A stretch of DNA of 64,000 bases from Calothrix parasitica NIES-267. GTDB lineage: Bacteria > Cyanobacteriota > Cyanobacteriia > Cyanobacteriales > Nostocaceae. The DNA lies in assembly GCF_002368095.1 (NCBI RefSeq), contig NZ_AP018227.1, positions 1,254,297-1,318,296 of the forward strand. Reading direction: 5' to 3'. The notes under the pieces were generated by a model that did not search any database, was not told where the DNA came from, and saw nothing but the letters and a program-made list of their open reading frames with translations. Within the stretch, counting starts at the first letter, position 1. Every line of letters begins with the position of its first letter. A program made the position numbers and the translations under genes. Below are positions 9,376 through 18,886 of this stretch, piece by piece.

Positions 9376-11711
9376 AGTTTGATTTTTTACCTAATTTAGA
9401 AAAGCCGAATCTAGATGACCGCAAATTTAAGGATTTAGTAGAGGAATGTATTCTCCGCATTCCCCGTTACTGTCCGGAATGGACGAATCATAATCCTGGA
9501 GACCCCGGAATTACTCTGATTGAACTATTTGCATGGTTGACCGACCAAATGCTGCTCAGGTTCAATCAAGTTCCTCTACTTAATTACATTACTTTTCTGG
9601 AGTTGCTGGGAATTCGTCTCCACCCTCCCACACCTGCTAGATGTGAATTAACGTTTTATTTGAGTCGAGAACAACCGGAACCTGTAAGAATTCCCTTTGG
9701 AACGGAAGTAGCAACGGTAAGAACGGAAAGCGACGAAGCTATAGTTTTTGCGACTAACGATGAATTAGTTATCGGTAATCCCAAAATTAAGCATTTTTTA
9801 ACTGCTACTGAGACAACACAGAGAAAAGATAAACCTCAAAGCTTCTTTACCCGGATGAGTCCCGGAAGCAACAGATGGAATGTTACACAAACTGAAAATA
9901 TAGACGATTTATTACTCTTTGAATATTGTCATCCCGGTAACTGCTTTTATTTGGTTTTAGATGAACTGGAAACAAATTTTAAGGATGATGAAGAACGCTC
10001 GAACACCATTAGAGGTAATGTTTTAGCAATTAATTTTAAAGGAGAAGCTGCTCAAAGTACTGGTATTACTCCCGATAATCCGCCTTTAATATGGGAAGCT
10101 TGGAATGGAGAGGAATGGTTAAAACTCGAACTTGATGATGACCAAACCAAAGGTTTTAGCTTTAAGGGTGTACCTCAATCTTTAGAAAATGGAGCAGATA
10201 TTATTCTCCGTTTACCTCAAAAATTACCGGAATCCCAATTTGGAAACTATAGCGGTTATTGGATACGCTGTGTATTCGTACAACAAGAAAATCAAGAAGA
10301 AATTAATACTTACTACAATTCTCCTACTGTCACAAGCATATCTGTAAGCGCTATTGGTGGTGCTATTTATGCTACTCAGTGCGCTCGTGTGGACAGTGAA
10401 TCGTTAGGATTTAGCAACGGTAAACCAGGTCAGATTTTTGAGTTACAGAGCAAACCTATTTTAGATAGAAACAGAGAACAGGAAGAATATATAGCAATAT
10501 TAGTTCCTGGAGAGGAAGAACCGGAAATTTGGCAAGAAGTAGAAGATTTTGGTAAGTCTATCGAAAACAGCCAGCATTATATTATTGATTCTGTAACTGG
10601 TACCGTACAGTTTGGTCCTTTGGTAAGAGAACCTTCTCGACTCAGAGAATTTACTTCGGAAAGAAGTCAAAATCAATCAAATTATAAATCTCAAAATGAT
10701 GTAAATGTAAAAGTTAAACCATACGAACATGGATTAACCTACATCCAACCTGTAAGCGATAATATCCAAGCATTGGAAAGTCAATATGGTGCTGTTCCTC
10801 CACCGGGAGCGGAAATACGTATGAAAGCTTATCGTACTGGTGGGGGTAGTTGGGGTAATGTCAAAGCTGGAACTCTCACGGTGCTTAAATATGCAATTCC
10901 TTATGTCAGGAGTGTTATGAATTACCATGATGCAACGGGTGGAACTGATAGCGAATCTTTGGAACAAGCTGTAATTAGGGTTCCTCAAATTCTCCGCACT
11001 CGTGAATGTGCGGTGATTCCAGAAGATTTTGAAAGGATAATTAAGCAAGCCAAAGCATCTAGAAATATAGTTCGCGCTCATTGTGCAAAAAATGATATGG
11101 GTGGAGTTGTACGTTTGTTATTAGTACCAGAACCTAATAATTTTCAACCAAATGTTAATGACTTTTGCGGAACTAATCCAGCCGATTTAATTATTACTAA
11201 AGATGATGACGATAAACTAGAAAAAGAACTTAGCAATTACATCGAAAATCGTAAACCTCTGGGTATTCAAGTTCGATTAGAAGAACCTTGTTATATAGGA
11301 GTCAGAGTTTGGTTGGAAGTACTTTTAGAAAAGAATATTAATCGGGAAGAAGCAAGCAATCGTATCAGAGCATTTTTACATCGATTTTTGAATCCTTTAG
11401 TAGGAGGATTTGAAGAAAAAGGTTGGGAATTAGGAAAAAAACTGCACGCTTCAGAGATTGTTGCAGTTTGTCAAAAAATGCCGGAAGTGAAATATGTCGG
11501 AAATGTGCAATTGTTTGAAGTAAAGCAATTTTCTCAAAATTCTTATCAAACATGGACGTGCGAACATCAACCAAAATCTGAAATAAATCCCGGTCCGGAA
11601 GGAATTATCTTTTCTTGGGAAAAACTAAATTCTCACAAGCAACAAGAATTAAATTTTGATTCAAGTAGAGAACCTAATTTTGGTCATATTATTGAGTTTT
11701 TGGATTATTAA
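9372..11711 (+). CDS. cis11: Baseplate J-like wedge protein (Cis11), copy A
   Basis: A 779-aa protein starting within the cis9 stop codon (ATGA). The N-terminus (FDFLPNLEKPNLDDRKFKDL, then PRYCPEWTNHNPGDPGITL and ELFAWLTDQMLLRFNQ) is the conserved opening of eCIS Cis11. The C-terminal half has the baseplate-J pattern, with ESLEQAVIRVPQILRTRECAV near residue 535 and a beta/helix tail. It forms the baseplate wedges with Cis12. The middle (about 140-400) is an enlarged beta-rich insertion. The other copy at 37906-40104 shares the same architecture, with strong identity at the N-terminus and J core but divergent middle and tail. Confidence 0.92.
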   Translation: MKFDFLPNLEKPNLDDRKFKDLVEECILRIPRYCPEWTNHNPGDPGITLIELFAWLTDQMLLRFNQVPLLNYITFLELLGIRLHPPTPARCELTFYLSREQPEPVRIPFGTEVATVRTESDEAIVFATNDELVIGNPKIKHFLTATETTQRKDKPQSFFTRMSPGSNRWNVTQTENIDDLLLFEYCHPGNCFYLVLDELETNFKDDEERSNTIRGNVLAINFKGEAAQSTGITPDNPPLIWEAWNGEEWLKLELDDDQTKGFSFKGVPQSLENGADIILRLPQKLPESQFGNYSGYWIRCVFVQQENQEEINTYYNSPTVTSISVSAIGGAIYATQCARVDSESLGFSNGKPGQIFELQSKPILDRNREQEEYIAILVPGEEEPEIWQEVEDFGKSIENSQHYIIDSVTGTVQFGPLVREPSRLREFTSERSQNQSNYKSQNDVNVKVKPYEHGLTYIQPVSDNIQALESQYGAVPPPGAEIRMKAYRTGGGSWGNVKAGTLTVLKYAIPYVRSVMNYHDATGGTDSESLEQAVIRVPQILRTRECAVIPEDFERIIKQAKASRNIVRAHCAKNDMGGVVRLLLVPEPNNFQPNVNDFCGTNPADLIITKDDDDKLEKELSNYIENRKPLGIQVRLEEPCYIGVRVWLEVLLEKNINREEASNRIRAFLHRFLNPLVGGFEEKGWELGKKLHASEIVAVCQKMPEVKYVGNVQLFEVKQFSQNSYQTWTCEHQPKSEINPGPEGIIFSWEKLNSHKQQELNFDSSREPNFGHIIEFLDY

Positions 11712-11751
11712 TACTTTTCCGAGAAAATACTATACAGGTTGATAATTAATA

Positions 11752-12882
11752 ATGGTTCAAACACCTCCTTTAGCAATTCAATTAGCTTCGATGCGTCTCC
11801 CCGAAGCTATCGAATCTTCAAGCTTATCTATCAAGTTTAGTAAAGTAAAATTAACAGAAAGAGAAGATAACTACAATAATAATTTACTATTGTATCCCGA
11901 TGAAGCAGAAGAAATTTTAGTAACAGTAGAAAATACAAGTTCCATTCATTTAAGGTGTTCAATAGATGTAGGTGGAGATTACCCTGCTAAATGGTTAAAA
12001 TCAAAGCACAATAACTTAAATTTCGATATTTCACCCAACCAAAAAAAAGATAAACTGATTCAATTTAAAGTAGATTCTGATTTTTTTGAAAATCAAGATG
12101 CTCTGAGCGATAAAGCTAAATTACAGCTTAATTATAAAGTTCAAATACAACTTTACTCTAGAAAACTATGGTTTAACAATATACCAATAAAGCTTTGGTT
12201 TTTACTTCTTAATAGAGATGCTCGGGCTAGTATTCTTTTTATTCGGTCATTCCAAGAAAGACAAATTAAAAGCAGACTTATAGAATATCAATTTTTCAAC
12301 TTGCTTGTCCGTCCAAGAACTTCTTACCTAGACTTTTTACCTTCTATTTTTGGAGAAAATGATGGAGGTAGACGTTTAGTTTCAATATTTGAGCAAGCTT
12401 TCGACCCGGTAGTTCAAACAACAGATGTTTTGTGGGCTTATTTCGACCCTCTCACAGCACCGGAGGCTTTTCTTCCTTTTTTAGCAAAGTGGGTAGGTTG
12501 GGAAATCGATAAACGTTGGACAGTTGGCCAGCAAAGAAGATTAATCCGTAATGCGGTTACTCTTTATCGTTGGCATGGAACTAAGCATGGTTTGCGATTA
12601 TATCTACATTACTATACAGATTTACCTCTAGATGAAGATTTAGAAGAAGAATCCGAAAAACACATCAGCATTCAGGAAAATTTCAACGATGGTTTTGTTG
12701 TAGGGGAAGCCAATGTTAATAAAAATCCCATGTTGGGTGGTGGAAAACCATATCATTTTACCGTCAGATTGCGTACCGATACTTCAAATCAGTTGGATGA
12801 AGAATTAGTTCGAGAAATTATTGAACGATATAAACCTGCTTTTTCTACTTATGAGCTTTCGATAGATTCCGTACATTATTAA
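11752..12882 (+). CDS. cis12: Tail protein I-like baseplate protein (Cis12), copy A
   Basis: A 376-aa protein. Residues about 1-180 form a beta-rich domain resembling Ig-like repeats. The phage tail-protein-I part follows: PRTSYLDFLPSIFGEND, FEQAFDPVVQTTDVLWAYFDP, FLAKWVGWEIDKRW, RNAVTLYRWHGTKHGLRLYL and a C-terminal GGGKPYHFTVRLR segment. Tail protein I pairs with the J protein in the wedge. It is the last gene of the module and is followed 24 bases later by a strong hairpin. The paralogue at 36627-37697 has the same motifs. Confidence 0.92.
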   Translation: MVQTPPLAIQLASMRLPEAIESSSLSIKFSKVKLTEREDNYNNNLLLYPDEAEEILVTVENTSSIHLRCSIDVGGDYPAKWLKSKHNNLNFDISPNQKKDKLIQFKVDSDFFENQDALSDKAKLQLNYKVQIQLYSRKLWFNNIPIKLWFLLLNRDARASILFIRSFQERQIKSRLIEYQFFNLLVRPRTSYLDFLPSIFGENDGGRRLVSIFEQAFDPVVQTTDVLWAYFDPLTAPEAFLPFLAKWVGWEIDKRWTVGQQRRLIRNAVTLYRWHGTKHGLRLYLHYYTDLPLDEDLEEESEKHISIQENFNDGFVVGEANVNKNPMLGGGKPYHFTVRLRTDTSNQLDEELVREIIERYKPAFSTYELSIDSVHY

Positions 12883-12906
12883 CTCAATACGTAAAGATAA
12901 TTAAGA

Positions 12907-12949
12907 GCGACGAAAGTGTTTATTCAAAGGCTTTCGTCGCTTATTTTTT
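12907..12949. terminator. Bidirectional rho-independent-type terminator
   Basis: A perfect 10-bp stem, GCGACGAAAG (12907-12916) and CTTTCGTCGC (12931-12940), with a 14-base loop, is followed by TTATTTTTT. It separates the convergent cis12 copy A and TPR genes; the A-rich side upstream is weaker, so termination is probably best on the + strand. Confidence 0.85.
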
Positions 12950-14711
12950 AGTTTTTAGTTGAATTACGAACCTTTACACCTCGGTCAACTTTTTTTTCCA
13001 TTTCCTTAATTAAATTTTGTCTATTTTCTATTGCAAGTTGAAAGCTAGAATTAATAGCTAAAGCTCTATCAATAGTTTTTAATGCATCCTGAAAAGTCTT
13101 TTGTGCATTTTTATAACTTTCCAACTTTCCTACATTCATTAATGCAATAGCTTTTCCCGTTAACACTAAATAATTATCTGGTAAAAACTCATTTGCTTTA
13201 TCAAAAGATTTGATTGCTTCTTTATACTTTCCCAGCTTTGATAAGATAATAGCCTGATTATAAAAACCCGCAAATGAGTGCTTTTGCATGATTGACCAAT
13301 TAACGGATACCAGTGCAGTTTTGTATTTGTTCAGACGCATTTCTACAGCAGCTTTATTTAACCAAAATATATAGAGTGATTTTTGATGTAAACTTTGGGT
13401 ATTGACACTAGCTCCCTTGTAAGCCTCATTTGCTTTTTCGTCTTTTTTTAGAGAACTTAAAATTCTACCGTAATTAGCATGAGCTTGAGCATAACTATCA
13501 TTAGCTTTAATATAAATAGGACTTTCTTTATCTACTACAAACTCGATAGCTTTTTCTGCTGCTTCATACTGTCCCAAATTCCATAAACTCACAGCCTTAT
13601 TATTCCAAGCTTCTGCATATGTTGGTTCAATAGCTATTGCATTTTCTGATGATGCTAATGCTTCCTCGTATTTCTGTAATCCTAAAAGTGCAGCACTTCG
13701 CTGATACCATACATAAGCTAAACCCCTTGTATCGCTCCACTTTTTATCTCCTTTCAAAGCGCGATCGCAATTGTCCAAAGCTTCTTGATACCGTTCTCTC
13801 TTGTTGAGAATCTCGGATTTACGGGCTAAAGCTTGAGAATATCTAGGATTAACTTGAATAGCTATATTGAAGTTGTTAAAAGCTTCTGTTTGCTTATTTA
13901 ATTTCTGCTTTACTCTTCCTGTTTCATACCAAATAATCGCATCGCTAGCATCTGCTGTGTTTATTGTTTTTTTGACACTCTCATCTGTTTGTTCATCCGT
14001 TAGTTCATCTTTTGCTTGAGGATTCTCAAATTTTGTGACAGCAGCTTTACACAGTTGCGAAGCTTCCTTATACTTTTTATGGTCTACAAGTACACCACAT
14101 TTTCCTGCATATGCTAGAGCAAAATTATTATCCTGTTTGAGAGCATTATCAAAATATTTTGTAGCTTGTTCATATTCTGTCTGCCTTCGTAATATAGAAC
14201 CCTTGATATACAAGACTTTTGCAAGAGGAACATTTCCCCAATAATTCTTTACTTGCTTGATGTTTTCCCAATTCTTTTTATTCTCTTTTCTTTCTAAAGC
14301 TAAATCGCAGGATTGAAGCGCATCTTCATAATTACCCAAACCTAACAAAGCCGAACATTTTTGAACTAACGCTGGTACATTCTTTTTATCTTGCTTCAAA
14401 ACCCAATTGTAGGAAATCACAGCTTCGCGATATTGACTCAGTTGTAATAGAGCATCCCCACGAGCTAACCATAATTGAATGTTATCTTTTTTAGGCTTGA
14501 GAGAAATAGCCTGTTCGCAAGCAATCAGAGCTTCACTATACTGTTTATCATTCTTCAAAAATCTGCATTTCTCCACCCAGAAGTCATATTTATTGAAATT
14601 AAACTCTGCGGACTTTGTTTCTTTTGCGAGCGATACTCCACCAATAATGTTTACCAAAAAAGCAAAAGTACCAGACGTAACTATCAATAACCTTACAATC
14701 TTTTTCATCAT
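12948..14711 (-). CDS. Secreted TPR-repeat protein
   Basis: A 587-aa protein beginning with a signal-peptide-like segment (MMKK, hydrophobic core about 6-27, likely cleavage after SLA near residue 29). The rest is about a dozen tetratricopeptide repeats with the usual W/L/G/Y/A/F/A/P spacing (for example YSEALIACEQAISLKP, YEEALASSENAIAIEPTYAEAW, YKEAIKSFDKANEFLPD). TPRs are protein-interaction scaffolds; here they would act in the periplasm. The gene is convergent with the CIS baseplate module and shares its terminator, so a CIS role is not implied. Specific partner unknown. Confidence 0.85.
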   Translation of the reverse strand: MMKKIVRLLIVTSGTFAFLVNIIGGVSLAKETKSAEFNFNKYDFWVEKCRFLKNDKQYSEALIACEQAISLKPKKDNIQLWLARGDALLQLSQYREAVISYNWVLKQDKKNVPALVQKCSALLGLGNYEDALQSCDLALERKENKKNWENIKQVKNYWGNVPLAKVLYIKGSILRRQTEYEQATKYFDNALKQDNNFALAYAGKCGVLVDHKKYKEASQLCKAAVTKFENPQAKDELTDEQTDESVKKTINTADASDAIIWYETGRVKQKLNKQTEAFNNFNIAIQVNPRYSQALARKSEILNKRERYQEALDNCDRALKGDKKWSDTRGLAYVWYQRSAALLGLQKYEEALASSENAIAIEPTYAEAWNNKAVSLWNLGQYEAAEKAIEFVVDKESPIYIKANDSYAQAHANYGRILSSLKKDEKANEAYKGASVNTQSLHQKSLYIFWLNKAAVEMRLNKYKTALVSVNWSIMQKHSFAGFYNQAIILSKLGKYKEAIKSFDKANEFLPDNYLVLTGKAIALMNVGKLESYKNAQKTFQDALKTIDRALAINSSFQLAIENRQNLIKEMEKKVDRGVKVRNSTKN

Positions 14712-15073
14712 CTAATTTTCATCCTGTCTCAACTATGATTATTGGAAATAATGAAAATTACAATATTTACTTGACAAACTATCTAATGTTGCTGAATAAA
14801 TAATGTAGTTGTTCCGTAAACCATGGTGAAAAATATAGTTTCCACCAGAATATTTGAATAAACTTAGTTTGGCTGCGTAATTCAGGAAGCGAGCATAGTT
14901 TAAAGTAACATAGCTATTCAACCACAAAATTACTTATAATATGATATTTTTAATTAAAATTAAATCTGAAAATTGACTTCAGGCTAATTTAACTTAGTTA
15001 TAAAACGAAGAAGTAAACTGGTACTAATATTTTGTAGATAGCAAGAATTATTGATTTAAATTAGAAATTATAA
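14712..15073. other. AT-rich intergenic region, no gene seen
   Basis: 362 bases between two minus-strand genes. No convincing ORF, hairpin-plus-T terminator, or repeat array was found. It presumably holds the promoter of the TPR gene at its left side. Confidence 0.5.
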
Positions 15074-16912
15074 TTAGAACAATCCCAATCCTGCTTCACG
15101 CATAGCTTTCCACAAATTGCTTCGCCGTCGATGGTCAATTTTCCACTGCTGCAACAATGTTTCATAGTCATTTGGATTTAATTCCTTCAACGCAGTCATC
15201 CATTGAGCGTGTTGGGTATAATCCGATTTTTGAGCTAATTCGGGTTGGGGAATAAATTGGTGTAACTGCTCTCGCCAATAAGTTAAAACCCTTTCCCATA
15301 AATCTGAAGGTGCATATTGCTGCAAATAAGTTTGCCGTGATTCATCCGAAGCAGAAGATAATGTTTGTGGTTGAATAACAACTCGGTAAAACCTGGGATA
15401 AAGATTTGTGGGTTGGTTACGTATCTCTATTAAATCCTTGGTTAGCAACCGCAGTAGATTATATTCCTCGCCTAACTCTGCTTTATCTAATGGTAAATTT
15501 GTTAACCAGCTTGTAATTTTTTCTTGAAACCAAGTTTTGCCCTTTTGTAAATCTGCAATACTATCGATTAACCAGTGTAGCCACCAATTATCAACGGTTT
15601 TTGCTCCTTGGAATTCTAAATAATAGGAGCGGGGCTTGGCACGACGAACGATATAGTCACGCCAAGATTGAAACAAAACTTGTTGTATATTTTCAGAAAC
15701 AGGCACCTCGGTAAAAGCTTGGAACATAGTTGACCAATCATAACTATGTGTAAAAGCAATCTGCTGAATTTCCAAAGCATTCGCTCGTTCGGATTCAACC
15801 AGTCCCCGAGCCGTTTGTTGGTAGTAATGCAGCAGGGTTTTCTCATTTTCCCAATTCTGATTGCTGTAATGAGTTCTACTAACAATGGTAAATAGCAAAG
15901 AAGTTTCTGGTGTCCAAGAGTTACCAACTTGACTTGATTGGAGCAATGCATTTAATGTTTCTTGAATTACACTCAAGCTTTGGGAATAATCTTGTTGAGC
16001 TAAAAAATCTTCTATCACCGGAAGCCCGTTTTGCCACTGTTGTGGAATAGTAGCCCTCATATTTACCAAATATTTTTCCGGTGCATACTGATTTATAAGA
16101 TGCATATAAATATGATGCCAGGGAGAGGAAGTATTATCTAAAGTTGTTTTCCATAATGACGCTTCTTTATTAGCACTAAACTCAGCTAAAATACACTGTT
16201 GTTCTGTTTCAGATAACTGGGTAAAAAAATCCACTACAGCATCATCGTCTAAGCTAATCAAAGAAAATTGTTCTTCCCATTCCCTGACTTGTTGTGTAAA
16301 GTCAAACGCATTTTTTAGTTTATTTTTAGCTACCAGCCATTCCCATTGCAAAAAGCAGTTAGTGATATTTTCTTCTAAATATATACCGTCATCAATGTCC
16401 ATCCAATCAGGTATACCATTTGGTATTTCGCTCTCCATTTCAAAGAGAATTGCAGCAAAACTGTCATCAGGAATAAAATTATGCTCAAAAGCTGTTTCGA
16501 TTAGTGGTTGCATATTTCCAGCCACCTTTTCCAAATCCTCAACCATTGTATAAGCATCAAAATAAGGCGGTTCCCAATCAACCTCCTGAGCTATATATCT
16601 TCCATCTTCTTGAGAAGCTTCCTCAGTAATTTCGTTCCACTCTTGCCACAATTGTGACCAGGTTTGAGCTAATTTATCTAGGGAGACGGGTTGTTCTTGG
16701 TTAATATTCTGTTGTTGATTTAGAATTTTTTGTAAAGTTTTTTGAGTATTTAATGGAAGCTGAGTCAAAATAGGCTCTAGTTCTTCACTAGGTAAATTCG
16801 CAAACGCTGCATCAAGTAGCTGAGAGATTTCGTTTTGAGTTAGTGCTGCAAGAATACGATTACCTAATGTTTCTTGTAGAGCATTGCCAAAATTGCTGCG
16901 CTTTTGTGACAT
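15074..16912 (-). CDS. Uncharacterised 612-aa cyanobacterial protein
   Basis: Not recognised. The protein is soluble, rich in Gln, Glu and Trp, with no signal peptide or membrane segment. The N-terminal about 90 residues are helical and Leu-rich (EISQLLDAAFANLPSEELEP); an acidic stretch follows (about 95-200); the rest is predicted mostly helical by its spacing. The C-terminus is conserved-looking and basic (WKIDHRRRSNLWKAMREAGL). It has its own 160-250-base flanks on both sides, so it appears monocistronic. Nothing links it to the CIS besides proximity. Confidence 0.75.
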   Translation of the reverse strand: MSQKRSNFGNALQETLGNRILAALTQNEISQLLDAAFANLPSEELEPILTQLPLNTQKTLQKILNQQQNINQEQPVSLDKLAQTWSQLWQEWNEITEEASQEDGRYIAQEVDWEPPYFDAYTMVEDLEKVAGNMQPLIETAFEHNFIPDDSFAAILFEMESEIPNGIPDWMDIDDGIYLEENITNCFLQWEWLVAKNKLKNAFDFTQQVREWEEQFSLISLDDDAVVDFFTQLSETEQQCILAEFSANKEASLWKTTLDNTSSPWHHIYMHLINQYAPEKYLVNMRATIPQQWQNGLPVIEDFLAQQDYSQSLSVIQETLNALLQSSQVGNSWTPETSLLFTIVSRTHYSNQNWENEKTLLHYYQQTARGLVESERANALEIQQIAFTHSYDWSTMFQAFTEVPVSENIQQVLFQSWRDYIVRRAKPRSYYLEFQGAKTVDNWWLHWLIDSIADLQKGKTWFQEKITSWLTNLPLDKAELGEEYNLLRLLTKDLIEIRNQPTNLYPRFYRVVIQPQTLSSASDESRQTYLQQYAPSDLWERVLTYWREQLHQFIPQPELAQKSDYTQHAQWMTALKELNPNDYETLLQQWKIDHRRRSNLWKAMREAGLGLF

Positions 16913-17177
16913 CTAGGCATATCCCCCTTTGATGCTAGAAATACAGGTTTTAAAGGCTAATTCTAATCATTGTTATTATGCAGACCGATTCTACTAATGA
17001 ATCACCACAAGAATCAATAATTTTCTAATGCTCCATTTTATTTTAAATTAAAAATATAAATCAATTTTATATTTATTAATTTAAGAAAGAATATTTATGA
17101 TTCCACGATTTAGCTGCATTCAAAGGTGAGAAAATATAGTAATCAAGGAACTTATTAATATTAATAAGGATAAATGG

Positions 17178-17548
17178 ATGCCTAAAGTTAAACGAGATGA
17201 AATCCGAGAAGAGCGGATTAGCATGGAAGCAGTCGTCGATGCCTATAACGAGGATGAGCGGGCGATGGGATGGTACTATTACCTCTTCCGGACAGATTGC
17301 AGTTTCCCTTTCAAGCGATGTAGGTAAACCGTCAGCGTCCACAAGGAAAGGAAATTGAGTTAGTTGAAATGTCGCCAGAAGATGAGTGTATGCGGTCGAT
17401 GCTTGTTGAGGTGCGTTACAGGGAAGGAGATGTTGATGATATATTCTCTGCAAGGCTTTGTGATATTCATCCAATTAATGTTGATGAGGAAACTGCTGAA
17501 GCCATTGCCGATTGGCATTACTGGATAAATGTGGGATATGAATTTTAG
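17178..17548 (+). pseudogene. Decayed CcbP-like calcium-binding protein gene
   Basis: From ATG 17178 the frame reads MPKVKRDEIREERISMEAVV and DAYNEDERAMGWYYYL, the start of the CcbP-type calcium-binding family known from heterocystous cyanobacteria. The frame is then lost between about 17284 and 17296. The continuation (LQFPFQA, a TAG at 17321, VNRQRPQGKEIELVEMSPEDE, ... IADWHYWINV) lies in the second frame through to TAG at 17546-17548. So there is one frameshift plus one in-frame stop. The acidic C-terminus (VDEETAEAIADWHYW) matches the family. Two lesions make a single sequencing error unlikely. Confidence 0.72.
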
Positions 17549-17717
17549 CTGAGAGATTGCATATTAAGTAAAATTGAGAGTTTTATACTAAATTGCTCCA
17601 ATGAATAACAACGCAAATATTTAGGATTAATAAACTAATGACTTACTACTAAACAAGTACATTTTTTGATTATCTTTGATAATAACATCTTACAAAAATA
17701 GATTTTTGTGAAACAAA

Positions 17718-18294
17718 ATGGCAGTCGAATATCTTAATAGAAAAGGTCAAAAATATTATCTTCATCAAGGTACTACTAAGACAGGGAAACCAAAATATTT
17801 CTTCTCGATGAAAAGTGAAGGTAATCTAGTAAAAAAGATACCAGATAGTTTTGAAATATACGAAAATCCCAATGCCCAAGTTTATATAAAGGAGAATTCA
17901 ACCCAAAATTATTACTGACGAAGAAATCGCAACTGTAGATAAAGGAATGAAGAGATTCTCTAGCTTACAGTATTATCAAATAGACGCTAAAAAGGACATA
18001 ATTTATATTTATACATCCAATCAAAATGTAGCTGGATTATCAGAAATATTCTCCGAATTCTCGTTTCGTAAAGGGGTAGATGTACAGAGTCAACTCGCTC
18101 GCTCTATATCTTATTCACCAATGCTGCGATTTGTTCTAAATGATGAACAAAAGCGTATATTTATGACTGAAAGATTTTGTTTCTTAGGCTCTATCGATGA
18201 CTGGATAGAAATAGGAGAGCCAGATATTCTTAAAAAACTTGTTGAAAAATATGTCAAACATTTAGAAAAGGAATCTTTCTACGAACTGCATTAG
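17718..18294 (+). pseudogene. Frameshifted cyanobacterial hypothetical protein
   Basis: Two ORFs, 17718-17918 (MAVEYLNRKGQKYYLHQGTT...) and 17947-18294 (MKRFSSLQYYQIDAKKD...), read as one protein when joined by a single frame change. The downstream frame continues upstream of its ATG as RRIQPKIITDEEIATVDKG from about 17890, directly after the first ORF's EIYENPNAQVYI. The break is at about 17885-17890, in a run of A/T. The family is a cyanobacterial conserved hypothetical; function unknown. One frameshift only, so a sequencing error is possible, but neighbours on both sides are also broken. Confidence 0.68.
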
Positions 18295-18302
18295 ATAATT
18301 GC

Positions 18303-18553
18303 TTGGTCTGTAAGAGCTTGTCCTTCCAACTTCTGCCGATACCATTACTGCGGTATGGCGTTCGCGAAGCGCATGCCCTTCGGGCTTATCGCCATTAGTT
18401 AATTCTTCTGCTAATGCCAGCATTGCAGTAGTTTTACCAGTTTGACGCGGTGCGTGAATTACCGGCGTAGCTATGTTGAGATATTAACTGTTTTAAATTT
18501 GGTAATCGACTAGTTGGCGACACCATGTAGTGAATGTCGGCTTGGCTAAGCAT
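18303..18553 (-). pseudogene. Remnant of an AAA-like ATPase with inserted palindromic repeat
   Basis: On the minus strand from ATG 18553: MLSQADIHYMVSPTSRLPNLKQLIS, then after a frame change TPVIHAPRQTGKTTAMLALAEELT, an intact P-loop (APRQTGKTT) typical of the AAA-like ATP-binding proteins common in cyanobacteria. After ELTNG the gene is interrupted by a palindromic repeat (about 18348-18395) and then continues VMVSAEVG before being lost. Most of the expected protein is missing, so this is a dead 5' fragment. Confidence 0.7.
18348..18395. repeat. Small palindromic dispersed repeat
   Basis: A GC-rich palindrome-like tract, with GGCGTTCGCGAAGCG then GCCCTTCGGGC and a closing CGCC, inside the ATPase remnant. 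This sequence style (TTCGCGAAGCG / CCCTTCGGG) is common as dispersed small repeats in Nostocales. It keeps the surrounding reading frame recognisable on both sides. Confidence 0.65.
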
Positions 18554-18886
18554 TTTGAGAATAGTGGGATAGGTTCAAGAAAGTCTAGAGCGAAAAAAGC
18601 AGATTTACAGGATGTAGCTCATGCTAACACGCCGTTGGCAGAGAAAAAAATCAGATTCTCATTTTGCTGCTATTACAATAGTACCGCTTGACAAAATTGT
18701 GATTTTTCTTCCCTAGTTCTTCCCTTTTCAGTTTTAAATTGATATTCAGGCAAAGATAATTGAATTATCAAGCATAATTATTTGATTTTATTGCACTTGC
18801 TCGTAATCAAGAAGCATATTCCCGAAAATAGACCTCTACTAATTAATTACTAAAGATTAAGTTTCCCAACTACCGAGATTTTCCGC
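18554..18886. other. Intergenic region upstream of the giant DUF4347 gene
   Basis: 333 bases with no supported gene. It should contain the promoter of the 2792-aa gene, but no clear -10/-35 pair or strong ribosome site was identified (ATTTTCCGC precedes the ATG). Confidence 0.45.

Noticed and set aside
17076..17474. 132-aa minus-strand ORF
   Set aside because: It is the antisense shadow of the CcbP-like pseudogene, whose conserved residues lie on the plus strand.
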